From assembly GCA_963828625.1 (NCBI GenBank), contig CAWHEX010000003.1:620001-684000 (forward strand): DNA of 64,000 nt. The letters are read 5' to 3'. The notes under the pieces were generated by a model. That model saw only the letters and a program-made list of their open reading frames with translations. It was not told the origin of the DNA and ran no database searches. The DNA comes from PALSA-894 sp963828625 (GTDB lineage: Bacteria > Pseudomonadota > Alphaproteobacteria > Rhizobiales > Xanthobacteraceae). Positions 45,892 through 57,845 of this stretch are shown here, piece by piece (position 1 is the first letter of the stretch; every line of letters starts with the position of its first letter). A program made the translations under genes and the position numbers.

Positions 45892-47446
45892 TCACTCCCA
45901 CTCGATCGTCCCCGGCGGCTTGCTGGTCACGTCGTACACCACGCGGTTGACGCCCTTCACCTCGTTGATGATGCGCGTCGCGACGTGGCCGATGAACTTC
46001 ATGTCGAAGGGATAGAAGTCGGCGGTCATGCCGTCGGTCGAGGTGACGGCGCGCAGGCCGACGACGAAGTCGTAGGTGCGGCCGTCGCCCATCACGCCGA
46101 CGGTCTTCACCGGCAGGATCACGGCGAAGGCCTGCCAGATGTCGTCGTAGAGGCCGGCGCGGCGGATCTCCTCGATGATAGATCGCGTCCGCGAGCCGCA
46201 GGATGTCGAGCTTCTCGCGCGTGATTTCGCCGGGGCAGCGGATCGCAAGGCCGGGGCCGGGAAACGGATGGCGGCCGACGAATTTCTCCGGCAGCCCAAG
46301 CTCGCGGCCGAGCTTGCGCACCTCGTCCTTGAACAGTTCGCGCAGCGGCTCGACGAGCTTCATGTTCATGCGCTCGGGCAGCCCGCCGACATTGTGGTGC
46401 GACTTGATGGTGACCGACGGCCCGCCGGTGAACGACACGCTCTCGATCACGTCCGGGTAGAGCGTGCCCTGCGCGAGGAACTCCGCGCCGCCGATCTTCT
46501 TCGCCTCGGCCTCGAACACATCGATGAACAGCTTGCCGATGGTCTTGCGCTTCACTTCCGGGTCGGTCGCGCCGCCAGCGCGTCGAGGAACATGCTTCTC
46601 GGCCTGCACATGCACGAGCGGGATGTTGTAGTGATCGCGGAACAGCGTCACGACCTGCTCGCCTTCGCCGAGCCGCATCAGGCCGTGATCGACGAACACG
46701 CAGGTGAGCTGCTCGCCGATCGCCTCGTGGATCAGCACGGCGGCGACGCTTGAATCGACGCCGCCCGAGAGCCCGCAGATCACCCTGCCCTTGCCGACCT
46801 GCGCGCGGATCTTGTCGATCGCCTCGTCCTTGAAGGCGCGCATGGTCCAGTCGGCCGCCGCGCCGGAAATCTTGCGCACGAAATTGCGCAGCAGCGCCGC
46901 GCCGTGCGGCGTGTGCACGACCTCGGGATGGAACATCAGCCCGTAATACTTGCGCTTCTCGTCCTGGATGACGGCGAACGGCGCGTTCGGCGAAACGCCG
47001 GCCACCTGAAAGCCGGGCGGCATTTTGGTGATGCGGTCGCCGTGGCTCATCCACACCGGATAGTGCTCGCCCGAGCGCCACACGTCCTCGAACAGGCTGC
47101 TCTGCGCCTTCACCTCGACATCGGCGCGGCCGAACTCGCGGTGATGCCCGCCCTCGACCGTGCCGCCGAGCTGGGCCGCCATCGTCATCTGCCCGTAGCA
47201 GATGCCGAGCACCGGAATGCCGGCCTCGAAAATCGCCTGCGGGGCGCGCGGGGAGCCTGCCTCGTGCACCGATTCCGGGCCGCCGGAGAGGATGACGCCG
47301 CGCGGCTTCATCTCGTCGAAGGCCTGCGCGGCCTTCTGGAACGGCACGATCTCGCAATAGACCCCCTCCTCGCGCACGCGCCGGGCGATGAGCTGGGTGA
47401 CCTGCGAGCCGAAATCGACGATGAGAATCTTGTCGTGGGCGGTCAT
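45892..47446 (-). CDS. guaA: GMP synthase (glutamine-hydrolysing), three frame breaks
   Basis: Converts XMP to GMP. The class I glutaminase domain has Cys83 in GICYGQM and HPEVVHT; the ATP-pyrophosphatase domain has P-loop GLSGGVDSSVA; the C-terminal dimerisation domain ends VTSKPPGTIEWE. Breaks: extra base near 46594 and missing base near 46572 (mutually compensating around MFLDALAG), and an extra base near 46177 inside ADAIYIEEIR. All fall in invariant regions, so they are errors. Corrected length is about 518 residues. guaB and gmk in the same window complete the route from IMP to GDP. Confidence 0.95.
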
Positions 47447-47505
47447 TGCAAGCAGGTAGCGAATCGGAGGGCGGCCCGCAATGGCGGGCGCCGCGCGGCC
47501 AACAG

Positions 47506-48602
47506 CTATTCGGGCGGGCCAAGCCAGCGATCGTTGGTCATGATGACCTCGCAGGGCTGTCCGCGCTTCTCGCATTGCTCGACCGACGACTTGCGCGCGG
47601 CCTCGACGCTGCTCGCACCATAGGTATAGGTCATCTGCCCGCCGGATTTCTGCCGCGCGAGCGCCTTCTCGGAGGGCCCCGCCAGATAGTTCTCGACGAA
47701 GCCGCGCGAGGTCTCCTTGGCGCTGAGCTTCTTGAGCATGGCGTTCACATCGTCGCGCGTCCAGGTCGGCAGCTTGTGGAAACGCAGGAAGGCATCCATC
47801 TGCGGCAGCCATTTGCCGCGACCGTTCGCGTTGCGGAAAATCGCGTGGCCGTCGTAGCGCTCGTCGGCGTCGAACATCACGAGCTTCACGTCGCCGCCGC
47901 CGTCGAGAAACGCGTTCTGCATCCGGGCGACCAGTTCGGAGGGGAAGAAGCTGTCATTCTTCGCGTAGATCCACAGATGCGGGATGCGGCTCTTCGCGCC
48001 GTATTCCTTGAACGCGGCGACGAGCGCGTCCTCCTTCGGGCACGCGGGAAGCGCAATCCGCCCGACACATTGATGACGGCGGCAAGACCCGGTGGGTTGC
48101 GCGACGAGAGCGCCACGACCGCCGCGCCGCCCGCAGAGACGCCGATCGCGATCATGCGGGTCGCGTCCGCGTCGTCCCGCTTGGCAACAGCCGCGAGTAC
48201 GGCCTGTAACTCGTCGGCGTCGGAAGCGAAACGGCCGAGCAGCGACGGGCTCGCGCAGGAGAGCGGCACAGGCGCCGGCCCGTCCGAGCCGCCGAAGCCG
48301 CGCCGCATCGCGACGACTGCGAGCCAGCCGCGCCGCGCAAAATCACGCGCCTGCCGGGCGTATTCGCTGGCGCGGTCGTCCAGCATGCGGCCGTCGGAGC
48401 CGGGCTTGCCGTGGGCAATCAGTACGACTGGAAGTTTTCCGGCTGCGTCGCGCTTCTTCACGACCAGGCCTTCGAGCCGGACAGTGCGCTCGCCGACGGT
48501 CACGCGCAGGAAAGACGAATCCTCGACGAGATCGCTCTCCTGCGCGGCGGCAGGCGCGGCGTACAGCAGCGCGGCGATCAGGGCGAACGGCAACGCGGGC
48601 AT
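47506..48602 (-). CDS. Exported alpha/beta hydrolase (dienelactone hydrolase-like), one frame break
   Basis: Signal peptide (ALIAALLYAAPAAAQ) and alpha/beta hydrolase fold: VLIAHGKPGSDG, nucleophile elbow IGVSAGGAA (serine), then after a missing base near 48047, ACPKEDALV, and a late FDADERYDGHAIF that fits the Asp/His end of the triad. Start at ATG 48602 with GGAGGTGCAG upstream; about 365 residues. Probably periplasmic. Substrate unknown. Confidence 0.78.
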
Positions 48603-48622
48603 CTGCACCTCCGGCGGCAGTT

Positions 48623-49924
48623 TTAGCCGGCCCTGCGCAGCACACTCACGAAAAATCCGTCCGTGTCGGTGCGGCGTGGTGTCATCAAGAGCCCTTCGTC
48701 CGAATTCAGCACCGCGCGGCGGAACAGGAAGGCACGCTCGCCGAGCGCATTCGCCGCTTCGGCGGGCGGCACGATCGCAAAGCCGGAATGCCGCGCGAGG
48801 AAGGCGCGCACCTGCGCGCCGTTCTCGTCGTCGAGTACCGAGCAGGTGACGTAGGCGATGCGCCCGCCCGGCTTCACAAGCGGCACCGCGCGGTCGAGCG
48901 CATCGGTCTGCTCCTTCAGCCGCTCCGCGAGCGCGCCGGGACGCACGCGCCACTTGGCATCCGGATTGCGCCGCCACGCACCGGTCCCCGTGCACGGCGC
49001 GTCGATCAACACGACATCGGCGCGCTCCCTGAGGTCGGAGAGAATATCGGTATCGCCGCGCGGTGTGCGCACCTGAATGTTGCGCGCGTCGGCGCGCGCG
49101 ACCCGCTCGTGGATCGGCGCGAGACGGCGCTTGTCGGTGTCGGTCGCATAGATCTGCCCGTGGTTCTCCATCACGGCGGCGAGCGCGAGCGTCTTGCCGC
49201 CCGCACCGGCGCAGAGATCGATCACCTGTTCGCCGCCCTTCGCCCCGCTCAGCAGAGCCGCAAGCTGGGAGCCTTCGTCCTGGATTTCGATCTGGCCCTT
49301 CAGGTACGCGGGCTCGGCGTGGATCGCCGGGCTTTTCGAATCCGGCGAGACGACGATCCGCACACCCCACGGTGACCAGCGCGTCGCCTGAGCATTCAAC
49401 TCGGAAGAGCGCTTCGATTGCCTCATTGCGCTCGCCTTCAGCGTGTTGGCGCGCAGGTCGAGCGGCGCACGGGAGGAAAGAGCCTCGCCCTCCTCCACCC
49501 GCCCGGCACCGAACGTTGCGGCGAGCTTGTCGTCGAGCCATTCGGGGTAGTCGCCGCGCACATGCGGCGGTGCGTCCTCGAGACTTGCGGCGCGCAGCCG
49601 CGCGTGTTCGTCGTCGGTGAGCGGCGCGGGCGCGAAGCGTGCGCCACTGCTCAGCGCCGAAATTGCCTCGACATCGAGGCCGCGTTCGCGCGCGAACATG
49701 CCGAGCAGCACGGCGCGCGGCGTGTCGGTGCCCATGATCCACGCGGACGAAGCCTTGCGGCGCAGCGCGTCATAGACAAGGCCGGCAATCGCGGCACGGT
49801 CCCCGGAGCCTGCAAAGCGGTGCGCCAGGCCCCAGTCCTTGAGCGCCTGCGCGGCAGGGCGGCGGCGCGCCTCAATGTCGGCAAAGACCTCGATCGCGGC
49901 GGATAAACGTGCGGACGGCGTCAT
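48623..49924 (-). CDS. RsmB/NOP family rRNA cytosine-C5 methyltransferase
   Basis: 433-residue SAM-dependent RNA m5C methyltransferase. SAM motif VIDLCAGAGGKTLAL, the catalytic pair of cysteines in DAPCTGTGAWRRNPD and YVTCSVLDDENG, and an N-terminal NusB-like helical region. This is probably the alphaproteobacterial RsmB-like protein, but the exact rRNA position modified is not deducible. The stop is 20 bases upstream of the hydrolase start; 52 bases separate it from the MAPEG gene. Confidence 0.88.
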   Translation of the reverse strand: MTPSARLSAAIEVFADIEARRRPAAQALKDWGLAHRFAGSGDRAAIAGLVYDALRRKASSAWIMGTDTPRAVLLGMFARERGLDVEAISALSSGARFAPAPLTDDEHARLRAASLEDAPPHVRGDYPEWLDDKLAATFGAGRVEEGEALSSRAPLDLRANTLKASAMRQSKRSSELNAQATRWSPWGVRIVVSPDSKSPAIHAEPAYLKGQIEIQDEGSQLAALLSGAKGGEQVIDLCAGAGGKTLALAAVMENHGQIYATDTDKRRLAPIHERVARADARNIQVRTPRGDTDILSDLRERADVVLIDAPCTGTGAWRRNPDAKWRVRPGALAERLKEQTDALDRAVPLVKPGGRIAYVTCSVLDDENGAQVRAFLARHSGFAIVPPAEAANALGERAFLFRRAVLNSDEGLLMTPRRTDTDGFFVSVLRRAG

Positions 49925-49976
49925 GCGTTCTCTCTTCGCGTGATCTTGTCCGAAAACCCCGTCACACTTTTCGGAA

Positions 49977-50397
49977 TCATGCGGTGAGTATCTTGAACAC
50001 GAAGTAGATCCACATGATGACCAGCACCAGCATGCCCGCGGCGAACACCTGGAAGCGCCGTGGCACGTAGTTCGACGTGGTGTGCACGTAGGCGTGCGCG
50101 ATCCGCAGCAGCACGAACAGCCATTCCAGCACCACGAAAATCACATCGGCTTGTTTCGTGATCCACGCCCAGAGGACGACGACATAGAACAGCAGCGGAA
50201 GCTGGAACTGGCTGTGGTAGCTGTTCGCGACTTGCGTGCGGGCGGTTCGGCCATACCGGCTGCCCGAGCGCCATGTCACGCATCTTGGTTTCGCCGCGTT
50301 TGATGCTCGACGTGCGCGCGGAGGCCATCCAGACGAGCAGGCAGAACGTGAGCGCAACCTGCACGAAGACCGGAAGCAGAACCATCTGAACGGTCAT
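49977..50397 (-). CDS. MAPEG family membrane protein, copy 1, one frame break
   Basis: Four-helix membrane protein of about 139 residues, family of eicosanoid and glutathione metabolism (membrane glutathione S-transferase-like). Starts TVQMVLLPVFVQVALTF; after an extra base near 50259 it continues RYGRTARTQVANSYHSQF and ends with helices containing HAYVHTTSNYVPRRF, the family's most conserved stretch. It follows the oxidoreductase gene by three bases. Confidence 0.8.
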
Positions 50398-50400
50398 GAT

Positions 50401-51419
50401 TTATTCCGCCACGCGAATGAGTTGCTTGCCGAAGTTCTTGCCCTTCAGCATGCCCATGAATGTTGCGGGCGCATTCTCGAGTCCGTCCACGATATCCTCG
50501 CGATACTTGATGCGGCCTTCCTTGATCCACTGCGCGACGTCGCGCAGGAAGTCGGCGTGCCGTGCGGCGAAATCCGTCACGATGAAGCCGCGGATGGTCA
50601 GGCGCTTGGTCAGCACCGCGCGGAAGAGCTGCGGCGTGCGGTTCGGTCCCGGCGGCAGTTCGGTCGCCGAATACTGCGAGATCAGCCCGCACACCGGAAT
50701 GCGCGCAAAGGTATTGAGCAGCGGGAACACGGCGTCCCACACGGGGCCGCTGACGTTCTCGAAATATACATCGGCGCCCGTCGGGCACGCCCCTTTCAGC
50801 TTTTCGGGGAAAGAAGGATCGCGGTGATCGATGCAGTCGTCGAAGCCGAGTTCGTCCTTCACGTATTTGCACTTCGCAGGCCCGCCCGCGATGCCGACAG
50901 CGCGCGCACCCTTGATCTTGGCGATCTGCCCGACCACCGCACCGACCGCACCGGAGGCCGCGGAGACAACGACCGTTTCGCCCGCCTTCGGCTGACCGAT
51001 CTCAAGGAGTCCCGTGTACGCAGTCATGCCCGGCATGCCGAGCACGCCGAGAGCGGTCGAGACCGGCGCGAGCGCCGGGTCGAGCTTGCGCAGCCCCGAG
51101 CCGTCCGAAAGAAGATGCGTCTGCCAGCCGGCGCGGCTGAGCACGATATCGCCCTTCTGGTAGCGGTCGTTGTTCGAGGCCGCGACCTCGCTCACCGTGC
51201 CGGCTTCCATCACCTCGTCGATGCCGACCGGCTTCGCGTAAGACGGCCCATCGCTCATGCGCCCGCGCATATACGGGTCGAGCGATAGCCATTTGTCTTC
51301 AGCAGAAGTTGTCCGGCGCCCGGCTGCGGCACGGGAAATTCCTCCAGCCGGAAGTCGGCGGGCTTGGGCTCGCCCACGGGGCGCGATGCAAGCACGATGC
51401 GGCGGGCGGTTTCGGACAT
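50401..51419 (-). CDS. NADP-dependent oxidoreductase (zinc-free MDR, leukotriene B4 dehydrogenase-like), one frame break
   Basis: Medium-chain reductase of about 339 residues without zinc ligands. N-terminus SETARRIVLASRPVGEPK from the ATG at 51419; then KWLSLDPYMRGRM after a missing base near 51293 (A-run); cofactor motif VSAASGAVGAVVGQIAK; C-terminus with RIPVCGLISQYSA. Family members reduce enones or quinones. It lies between two MAPEG genes on the same strand, suggesting a shared role in lipid-peroxide or xenobiotic handling (inference). Confidence 0.85.
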
Positions 51420-51448
51420 AGGCGGCTCCGGTCGTCGGGGCGACTGGT

Positions 51449-51862
51449 CTAGCGCCCCAACCCGTCGAGCGCCAGCAGGGCGACATGGCCGACCAGCACG
51501 GCTACGCCCGCGAAATTAATGAGAAACACCTGCCCGCGCAGCGGCACGTTGTCGGTGAGTGTCTGAATCAGCGTGTGGATCACGCGGCCCGCGACGAAGA
51601 CCCAGGCGGCGATGACGTCGACCGTGGTGACATTCTTCGTCGCGACGAGCAGCACGACGACCGCGTAGAAGATCACCGGCAGTTCGAACTGGTTCGCGAG
51701 ATTGTAGGTGATGCGCGCGACGTGATGCGGCTCTTCATGGCGCGCGAAGTCGCCGTAGACCACCTCACCGCGCTTCACGGCTTGGGCGCGCGCGACGGTC
51801 AGCCACGCATATAGCAGAAACGTCCAGCCGATCTGCGCCAGCAGGGGAAAGAGGAGCGACAT
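51449..51862 (-). CDS. MAPEG family membrane protein, copy 2
   Basis: 137 residues, four membrane helices. RITYNLANQFELPVIFYA and FVAGRVIHTLIQ are the MAPEG core, with TDNVPLRGQVF in the position of copy 1's SNYVPRRFQVF. First gene of the three-gene set MAPEG, oxidoreductase, MAPEG, separated by 29 and 3 bases. The frame is intact. Confidence 0.85.
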   Translation of the reverse strand: MSLLFPLLAQIGWTFLLYAWLTVARAQAVKRGEVVYGDFARHEEPHHVARITYNLANQFELPVIFYAVVVLLVATKNVTTVDVIAAWVFVAGRVIHTLIQTLTDNVPLRGQVFLINFAGVAVLVGHVALLALDGLGR

Positions 51863-51904
51863 CGACCAACCTTACGCGCTCCGACCAAAACAATCCGTCA
51901 GGAG

Positions 51905-52315
51905 CTAGGCGTGCGGCCACACCCGAATGAGGCCCGCGATGACGAGCAGGCCAAGCCCGGCTACGAACAGAACACCAGCGACATTGAGGCAATTATACGC
52001 CCAGCGGGTGTGCCACCGATAGTTCGACGGCTCGTTATGGAGTTCCACGTCCTTGGCGATGATCCCCGCGTTGTAGATCAGCCAGATGGCGCAGCCTCCA
52101 AGAACAAAGGCGGCGAGGCAAAAACCCCAGATAAAGATCATCGTCCACTTCGCCAAATTCCCCGCGTGGGCGAAGTCGACGATCTTCTCGGAAAAGGTCA
52201 CGGAGAACGCGAGCACGGCCGCGACCACCGTGAGAAACTTCGTCGTCAGGTCCTTCACCTCGGCGTACTGATACTCCAGGTACGCGGTCGCCTTCTGTGC
52301 AGCGGTCGGCTTCAT
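51905..52315 (-). CDS. Hypothetical membrane protein with three helices
   Basis: 136 residues from the ATG at 52315 (TTG at 52333 is possible). A helical N-terminus (AYLEYQYAEVKDLTTKF) leads into a membrane helix, then two more around residues 60-85 and 112-132. No recognisable domain. It lies between guaB and the MAPEG set with its own short spacer. Codon use is like its neighbours'. Function unknown. Confidence 0.6.
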   Translation of the reverse strand: MKPTAAQKATAYLEYQYAEVKDLTTKFLTVVAAVLAFSVTFSEKIVDFAHAGNLAKWTMIFIWGFCLAAFVLGGCAIWLIYNAGIIAKDVELHNEPSNYRWHTRWAYNCLNVAGVLFVAGLGLLVIAGLIRVWPHA

Positions 52316-52351
52316 GATAGAATTCACGTCCAATGTTGCCGCCGAAGATTT

Positions 52352-53845
<1,494 letters not shown>

Positions 53846-54068
53846 TGCCAACTCTCCTTGCCCCGCAGGGTGTAAATGGGGTGCCCTGCCCGGCTTTCGT
53901 AACCGGCAGCGAATCTCGCCCCAATGCGGAGTTGGCGAGGGGCGATAGCATGACAGGACGCCTGTGAACAGGGTTCCGGGGGCGGAAAATTCTCACGGAT
54001 ATGCAGAAACCTGAACCTTTCGTGATGTGACGGCGACCAATCGAGACCGCTGCCGTCTCGGGGGAATC

Positions 54069-55004
54069 ATGCGCGCGTCCGTTCTGTCCTTCCTTGCGTT
54101 CGCTGCAGTCGGCTTTCTCCCCGGCCCCCTCGCCGCCCAATCCGACGACAACTGGAAGACTTGCGTGGCGACCGACGGCACGGCCGTCAGCCGTCTCACC
54201 GCCTGCACGGCCGTCATCGAGGCGAAATCCGAGACCAGGCGCAAGCTTGCGGCGGCCTACTGCATCCGCGGCCACGAATTAACCGAGAAGCGCGAGCTCG
54301 ACGCAGCGCTCACCGACCTCAACGAAGCGATCAGGCTGGATGCGACGTATGCCTGCGCGTTCAATAACCGCGGCCGCGCCTACGCCTTCAAGGGCGACTA
54401 TGATCGCGCCGTCGCCGACTACGATGAGGCACTCAAGCTCGATTTCAACATGGCGATCGCCTACAACAATCGCGGCGATGCCTATTTCCACAAGCGCCAG
54501 CTCGATCATGCGATCGTGGACTTCAGCATGGCGATCAAGGTGGCGCCGAACTACGCCCGCGCCTACGGCAACCGTGCGCTCGCCTATCACGCGATGCGCG
54601 ACCACAAGCGCGCGGTGTCCGACTACGACGTCCAGATTCGCCTTGCGCCGAGCGTGATGGCCTACCTCGGACGCGGCAATGTGCATCGCGACGCCGAGCA
54701 ACTCGACCGCGCGATTGCGGACTATGCGGCGGTGATCAAGCTCGCGCCGCAGGACGCGCGCGGCTGGCGCAATCGCGGCATGATCCGCCTGTTCAAAGGC
54801 GACAACAAAGGCGGCATCGCCGACTACGACAAGGCGCTGCAATACGATCCCGCGGACGTGTACTCGTGGAACAACCGCGCGCAGGCCCGGATGCGGATAG
54901 GCGACAAGCAGGGTGCGGCCGCGGATTTCCGCAAGGCGCTGGAGCTCAGGCCCGGCCTCGAGACGGCGATGCGGGGACTGGAAAGCCTCGGCCCGAAGCC
55001 CTGA
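54069..55004 (+). CDS. Exported tetratricopeptide repeat protein
   Basis: 311-residue protein with a signal peptide (SFLAFAAVGFLPGPLAAQS) and about seven consecutive TPR units from residue 60 onward (AFNNRGRAYAFKGDYDRAVADYDEAL and its variants), a typical periplasmic scaffold. An early pair of cysteines (TCVATDGT, TACTAV) precedes the repeats. GGGGGAATC precedes the ATG at 54069. Divergent from guaB across 223 bases. Partner unknown; such TPR proteins are numerous in Bradyrhizobium-like genomes. Confidence 0.8.
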   Translation: MRASVLSFLAFAAVGFLPGPLAAQSDDNWKTCVATDGTAVSRLTACTAVIEAKSETRRKLAAAYCIRGHELTEKRELDAALTDLNEAIRLDATYACAFNNRGRAYAFKGDYDRAVADYDEALKLDFNMAIAYNNRGDAYFHKRQLDHAIVDFSMAIKVAPNYARAYGNRALAYHAMRDHKRAVSDYDVQIRLAPSVMAYLGRGNVHRDAEQLDRAIADYAAVIKLAPQDARGWRNRGMIRLFKGDNKGGIADYDKALQYDPADVYSWNNRAQARMRIGDKQGAAADFRKALELRPGLETAMRGLESLGPKP

Positions 55005-55040
55005 CGCGCCACGCGGCGCTGCTAAATGCGGAGCCGCCCG

Positions 55041-55289
55041 CTAGCGCCCGTATCCGGGCGGCGGGCCGTAGCGCTCGATCGCGTCCACGATCTCGCGGTG
55101 CTTGCGGTCCTCGCGCTTCATGTGCACCGCGACCACGCCATGGATCGACGGCACGAGAAACAGGACCGGGAAGATCCAGCCGAAGATCAGGCAGAACACG
55201 ATCAGCAACACGCTGAAGATCGCCGAAAACGGCTGTCCGTTGAGCAAAAGCCCGATCGGCGGCAGCAGGGCAGCCAGGATGTAGATCAT
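55041..55289 (-). CDS. YqaE/Pmp3-like small membrane protein
   Basis: 82 residues with two hydrophobic helices: IYILAALLPPIGLLL, then a second segment FPVLFLVPSIHGVVAVHM, and a charged tail of about 25 residues. The LLPP and IHG elements fit the Pmp3/YqaE stress-associated family loosely. GGGAGGG lies just before the ATG at 55289. Convergent with the TPR gene. Family assignment is tentative. Confidence 0.6.
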   Translation of the reverse strand: MIYILAALLPPIGLLLNGQPFSAIFSVLLIVFCLIFGWIFPVLFLVPSIHGVVAVHMKREDRKHREIVDAIERYGPPPGYGR

Positions 55290-55383
55290 CGAACCCTCCC
55301 GAGATCGCGTTTTATCTAGGAACGCATGCGCGTTCTGCAATGCTCTTGGCCCGCAATCGCGCTAGAAAGCGCCGAGCCCGCCC

Positions 55384-56805
55384 ATGAGCCGTGACCGCCT
55401 CGTTCCCCTCATCATCGCGGTCGCGCTGTTCATGGAGAACATGGACGCGACGATCATCGCGACCTCGCTTCCGGCGATCGCCGCCGACATCGGCGCGAAC
55501 CCGCTGGCGCTCAAGCTTGCCGTCACCTCCTACCTGCTCTCCCTCGCGGTGTTCATCCCGGCGAGCGGCTGGATCGCCGACCGTTTCGGCGCGCGCACGG
55601 TGTTCCGCACGGCAATCGCGATCTTCGTGCTCGGTTCGATCGGCTGCGCCTTCGCCAACTCGCTCGAAGGCTTCGTCGCGGCGCGCATCCTGCAGGGCGT
55701 CGGAGGCGCCATGATGACGCCGGTCGGGCGGCTGGTACTGGTGCGCTCGATCGACAAGCACAAGCTGGTGGACGCCATGGCGTGGGTGACGATGCCAGCG
55801 CTGGTCGGACCGATCATCGGGCCGCCGGTCGGCGGCCTCATCACCACGTATGCGACCTGGCACTGGATCTTTCTCATCAACGTGCCGATCGGCCTGATCG
55901 GCATCGTGCTTGCGACGCGCTATATCGAGGACGTGCGGATCGAAGGGCTGGAGCGGTTCGACCTGACGGGCGCGGTGCTCGCGGGGCTCGGCATCGCGGG
56001 ACTGGCGTTCGGGCTCTCTGTGGCGGGGCTCGGGCTCGTGCCGCCGACGTTCGTTGCCGGCTTGGTCGCGACCGGTGCGATCTTCCTGATCGCCTATACG
56101 GTCCACGCGCGGCGCACACCGGCGCCGGTGCTCGACTTCTCGCTGGTGCGCATCCCGACGCTCCGCGCCAATGTGGTCGGCGGCTCGCTGTTTCGCCTGG
56201 GCATCGGCGCGCTGTCGTTTCTGCTGCCGCTGCTGCTACAGATCGGCTTCAACTACACGCCTCTCGAATCCGGGCTGGTGACCTTCACGGCGGCGCTCGG
56301 CGCGTTCACGATGAAAACCTTCGCGGCGCGCATCATCCGGCGCTTCGGCTTTCGCAACATCCTGATCTTCAATGCGCTGATCAGTTCGGCTTTCACGGCG
56401 GCTTGCGCGGCGTTCACGCCGGCAACGCCCTTCGCCTTCATGATCGTCGTGCTGCTGATCGGCGGATTCTTCCGCTCATTGCAGTTCACCGCGACCAACA
56501 CGATCGCCTATGCGGACGTCGAGCCGCGCCGCATGAGCCGCGCGACCTCGCTGGTGAGCGTGGCGCAGCAGTTGTCGATCGCGGCGGGCGTCGCGGTCGG
56601 CGCGCTGTGCGTCGAGCTATCGGTCACTTTCAGTGGCGGAAGCATCATCACGGCAGCGGATTTCCGGCCGGCGTTTCTGGTGATCAGCGCAATTGCAGCG
56701 TCGTCTGCCATCCTGTTCTGGACGCTGCCGCCCGACGCCGGCGCCTCGATGGCGAACCGGCCGCCGATCGCGGCACCGGATGCGTCGGATCAGCGGGTCG
56801 GCTGA
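55384..56805 (+). CDS. MFS multidrug transporter, DHA2-like (14 helices)
   Basis: 473 residues with about 14 membrane helices. The family motifs are MENMDATIIATSLPAIA in helix 1, SGWIADRFGARTVF in loop 2-3, and motif C-like GPIIGPPVGGLI in helix 5, placing it with the EmrB/QacA group. No paired membrane-fusion gene nearby. Its 3' end overlaps the convergent acyltransferase by 16 bases. Confidence 0.85.
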   Translation: MSRDRLVPLIIAVALFMENMDATIIATSLPAIAADIGANPLALKLAVTSYLLSLAVFIPASGWIADRFGARTVFRTAIAIFVLGSIGCAFANSLEGFVAARILQGVGGAMMTPVGRLVLVRSIDKHKLVDAMAWVTMPALVGPIIGPPVGGLITTYATWHWIFLINVPIGLIGIVLATRYIEDVRIEGLERFDLTGAVLAGLGIAGLAFGLSVAGLGLVPPTFVAGLVATGAIFLIAYTVHARRTPAPVLDFSLVRIPTLRANVVGGSLFRLGIGALSFLLPLLLQIGFNYTPLESGLVTFTAALGAFTMKTFAARIIRRFGFRNILIFNALISSAFTAACAAFTPATPFAFMIVVLLIGGFFRSLQFTATNTIAYADVEPRRMSRATSLVSVAQQLSIAAGVAVGALCVELSVTFSGGSIITAADFRPAFLVISAIAASSAILFWTLPPDAGASMANRPPIAAPDASDQRVG

Positions 56806-57845
56806 CGGCCGATCAGCCGCCGGCCGACGCTGAGCAGGTGCCGCTCGATCAGCAGATAGCTCGCCACGCCGCCCGCGATGCCCGCCAGGAACGCCGTCAG
56901 GATGTAAAGCGTCGGCGGGATCGCCGGAAGGCCGACCGTTCGGATCACGCCGAGCAGCCAGATGCGCTGTGCGAACGGATGCGCGAGATAAATCGAATAC
57001 GACGCATTGCCGAGCAGCAGGCCAATGCGGTTCGGATGCGCCCGCGCTGCGCGTTCGAGCATCAACGCACCCGCGACCGCGATAACGGCCGGAATGGCGT
57101 GCGAGACGATGCGCGGCAGCGCGTAGCCGTTGGCATAGACGATCGCGACCCAGAGCGCCGCGAACGCGAGCAGCGCGACGCCGGTCAGCGCGCCGCAGCG
57201 CATGAGGTGGCGCGCGCCGAGTGCCAGCACCACGCCGGCGAGAAACTCCAGCATGATCGGATCGACATAGGTCCGCGCGACCGGCCCTTGCGGCTGTACG
57301 AGCAACCCGAACCCGATCAGGCCGAGGAAGATCGCGGCGAGCAGCGCGAACCGCAGCGCGCGCCGCGGTACGAACAGGCACAGACCAAACAGCAGGTAGA
57401 AGAACATCTCGTAGTTCAGCGTCCAACCGAGCGTGTAGACCGGCGCGACAAGCCCGAGGTTCGGGTGCTCGGCCGGGATGAACAAGAACGACTTGACGAT
57501 GTGCGCCGGATCGAGCTTGAGGCTGAAGAAGCTCTCCGGCGTGATCAGCGCCGCCGCCAGATAGGCGGCCGTGAACATCCAGTAGAGCGGGACGATGCGC
57601 ACAACGCGCGCGAGCCAGAATGCGAGCGGATTGCGCGCGCGGCTTTCGGTCGTCGTCCACATGATGAAGCCAGAAATCACGAAGAACAGATCAACTCCGA
57701 CCGTACCGAAATGCGCCGCGTAATGGACGAACGCCGGAATGCCCATCGCATGCTGGAAGACAATCAGTCCCGCGGCGACTGCGCGCAGATACTGGATCGC
57801 GACCACGGTCTCGACGCGGTCTCGGCCGGGCAGAGGCTCAGGCAC
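56790..57845 (-). CDS. Acyltransferase 3 family membrane protein
   Basis: Integral membrane O-acyltransferase of 351 residues with about ten helices. The N-terminal family motif is IQYLRAVAAGLIVFQHAM with the catalytic histidine, then VGVDLFFVISGFIMW and LARVVRIVPLYW. Members acetylate or succinylate envelope polysaccharides and LPS. The start overlaps the end of rlmE by eight bases, so it is coupled to rlmE-ppx. The acceptor is unknown. Confidence 0.87.
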   Translation of the reverse strand: MPEPLPGRDRVETVVAIQYLRAVAAGLIVFQHAMGIPAFVHYAAHFGTVGVDLFFVISGFIMWTTTESRARNPLAFWLARVVRIVPLYWMFTAAYLAAALITPESFFSLKLDPAHIVKSFLFIPAEHPNLGLVAPVYTLGWTLNYEMFFYLLFGLCLFVPRRALRFALLAAIFLGLIGFGLLVQPQGPVARTYVDPIMLEFLAGVVLALGARHLMRCGALTGVALLAFAALWVAIVYANGYALPRIVSHAIPAVIAVAGALMLERAARAHPNRIGLLLGNASYSIYLAHPFAQRIWLLGVIRTVGLPAIPPTLYILTAFLAGIAGGVASYLLIERHLLSVGRRLIGRQPTR

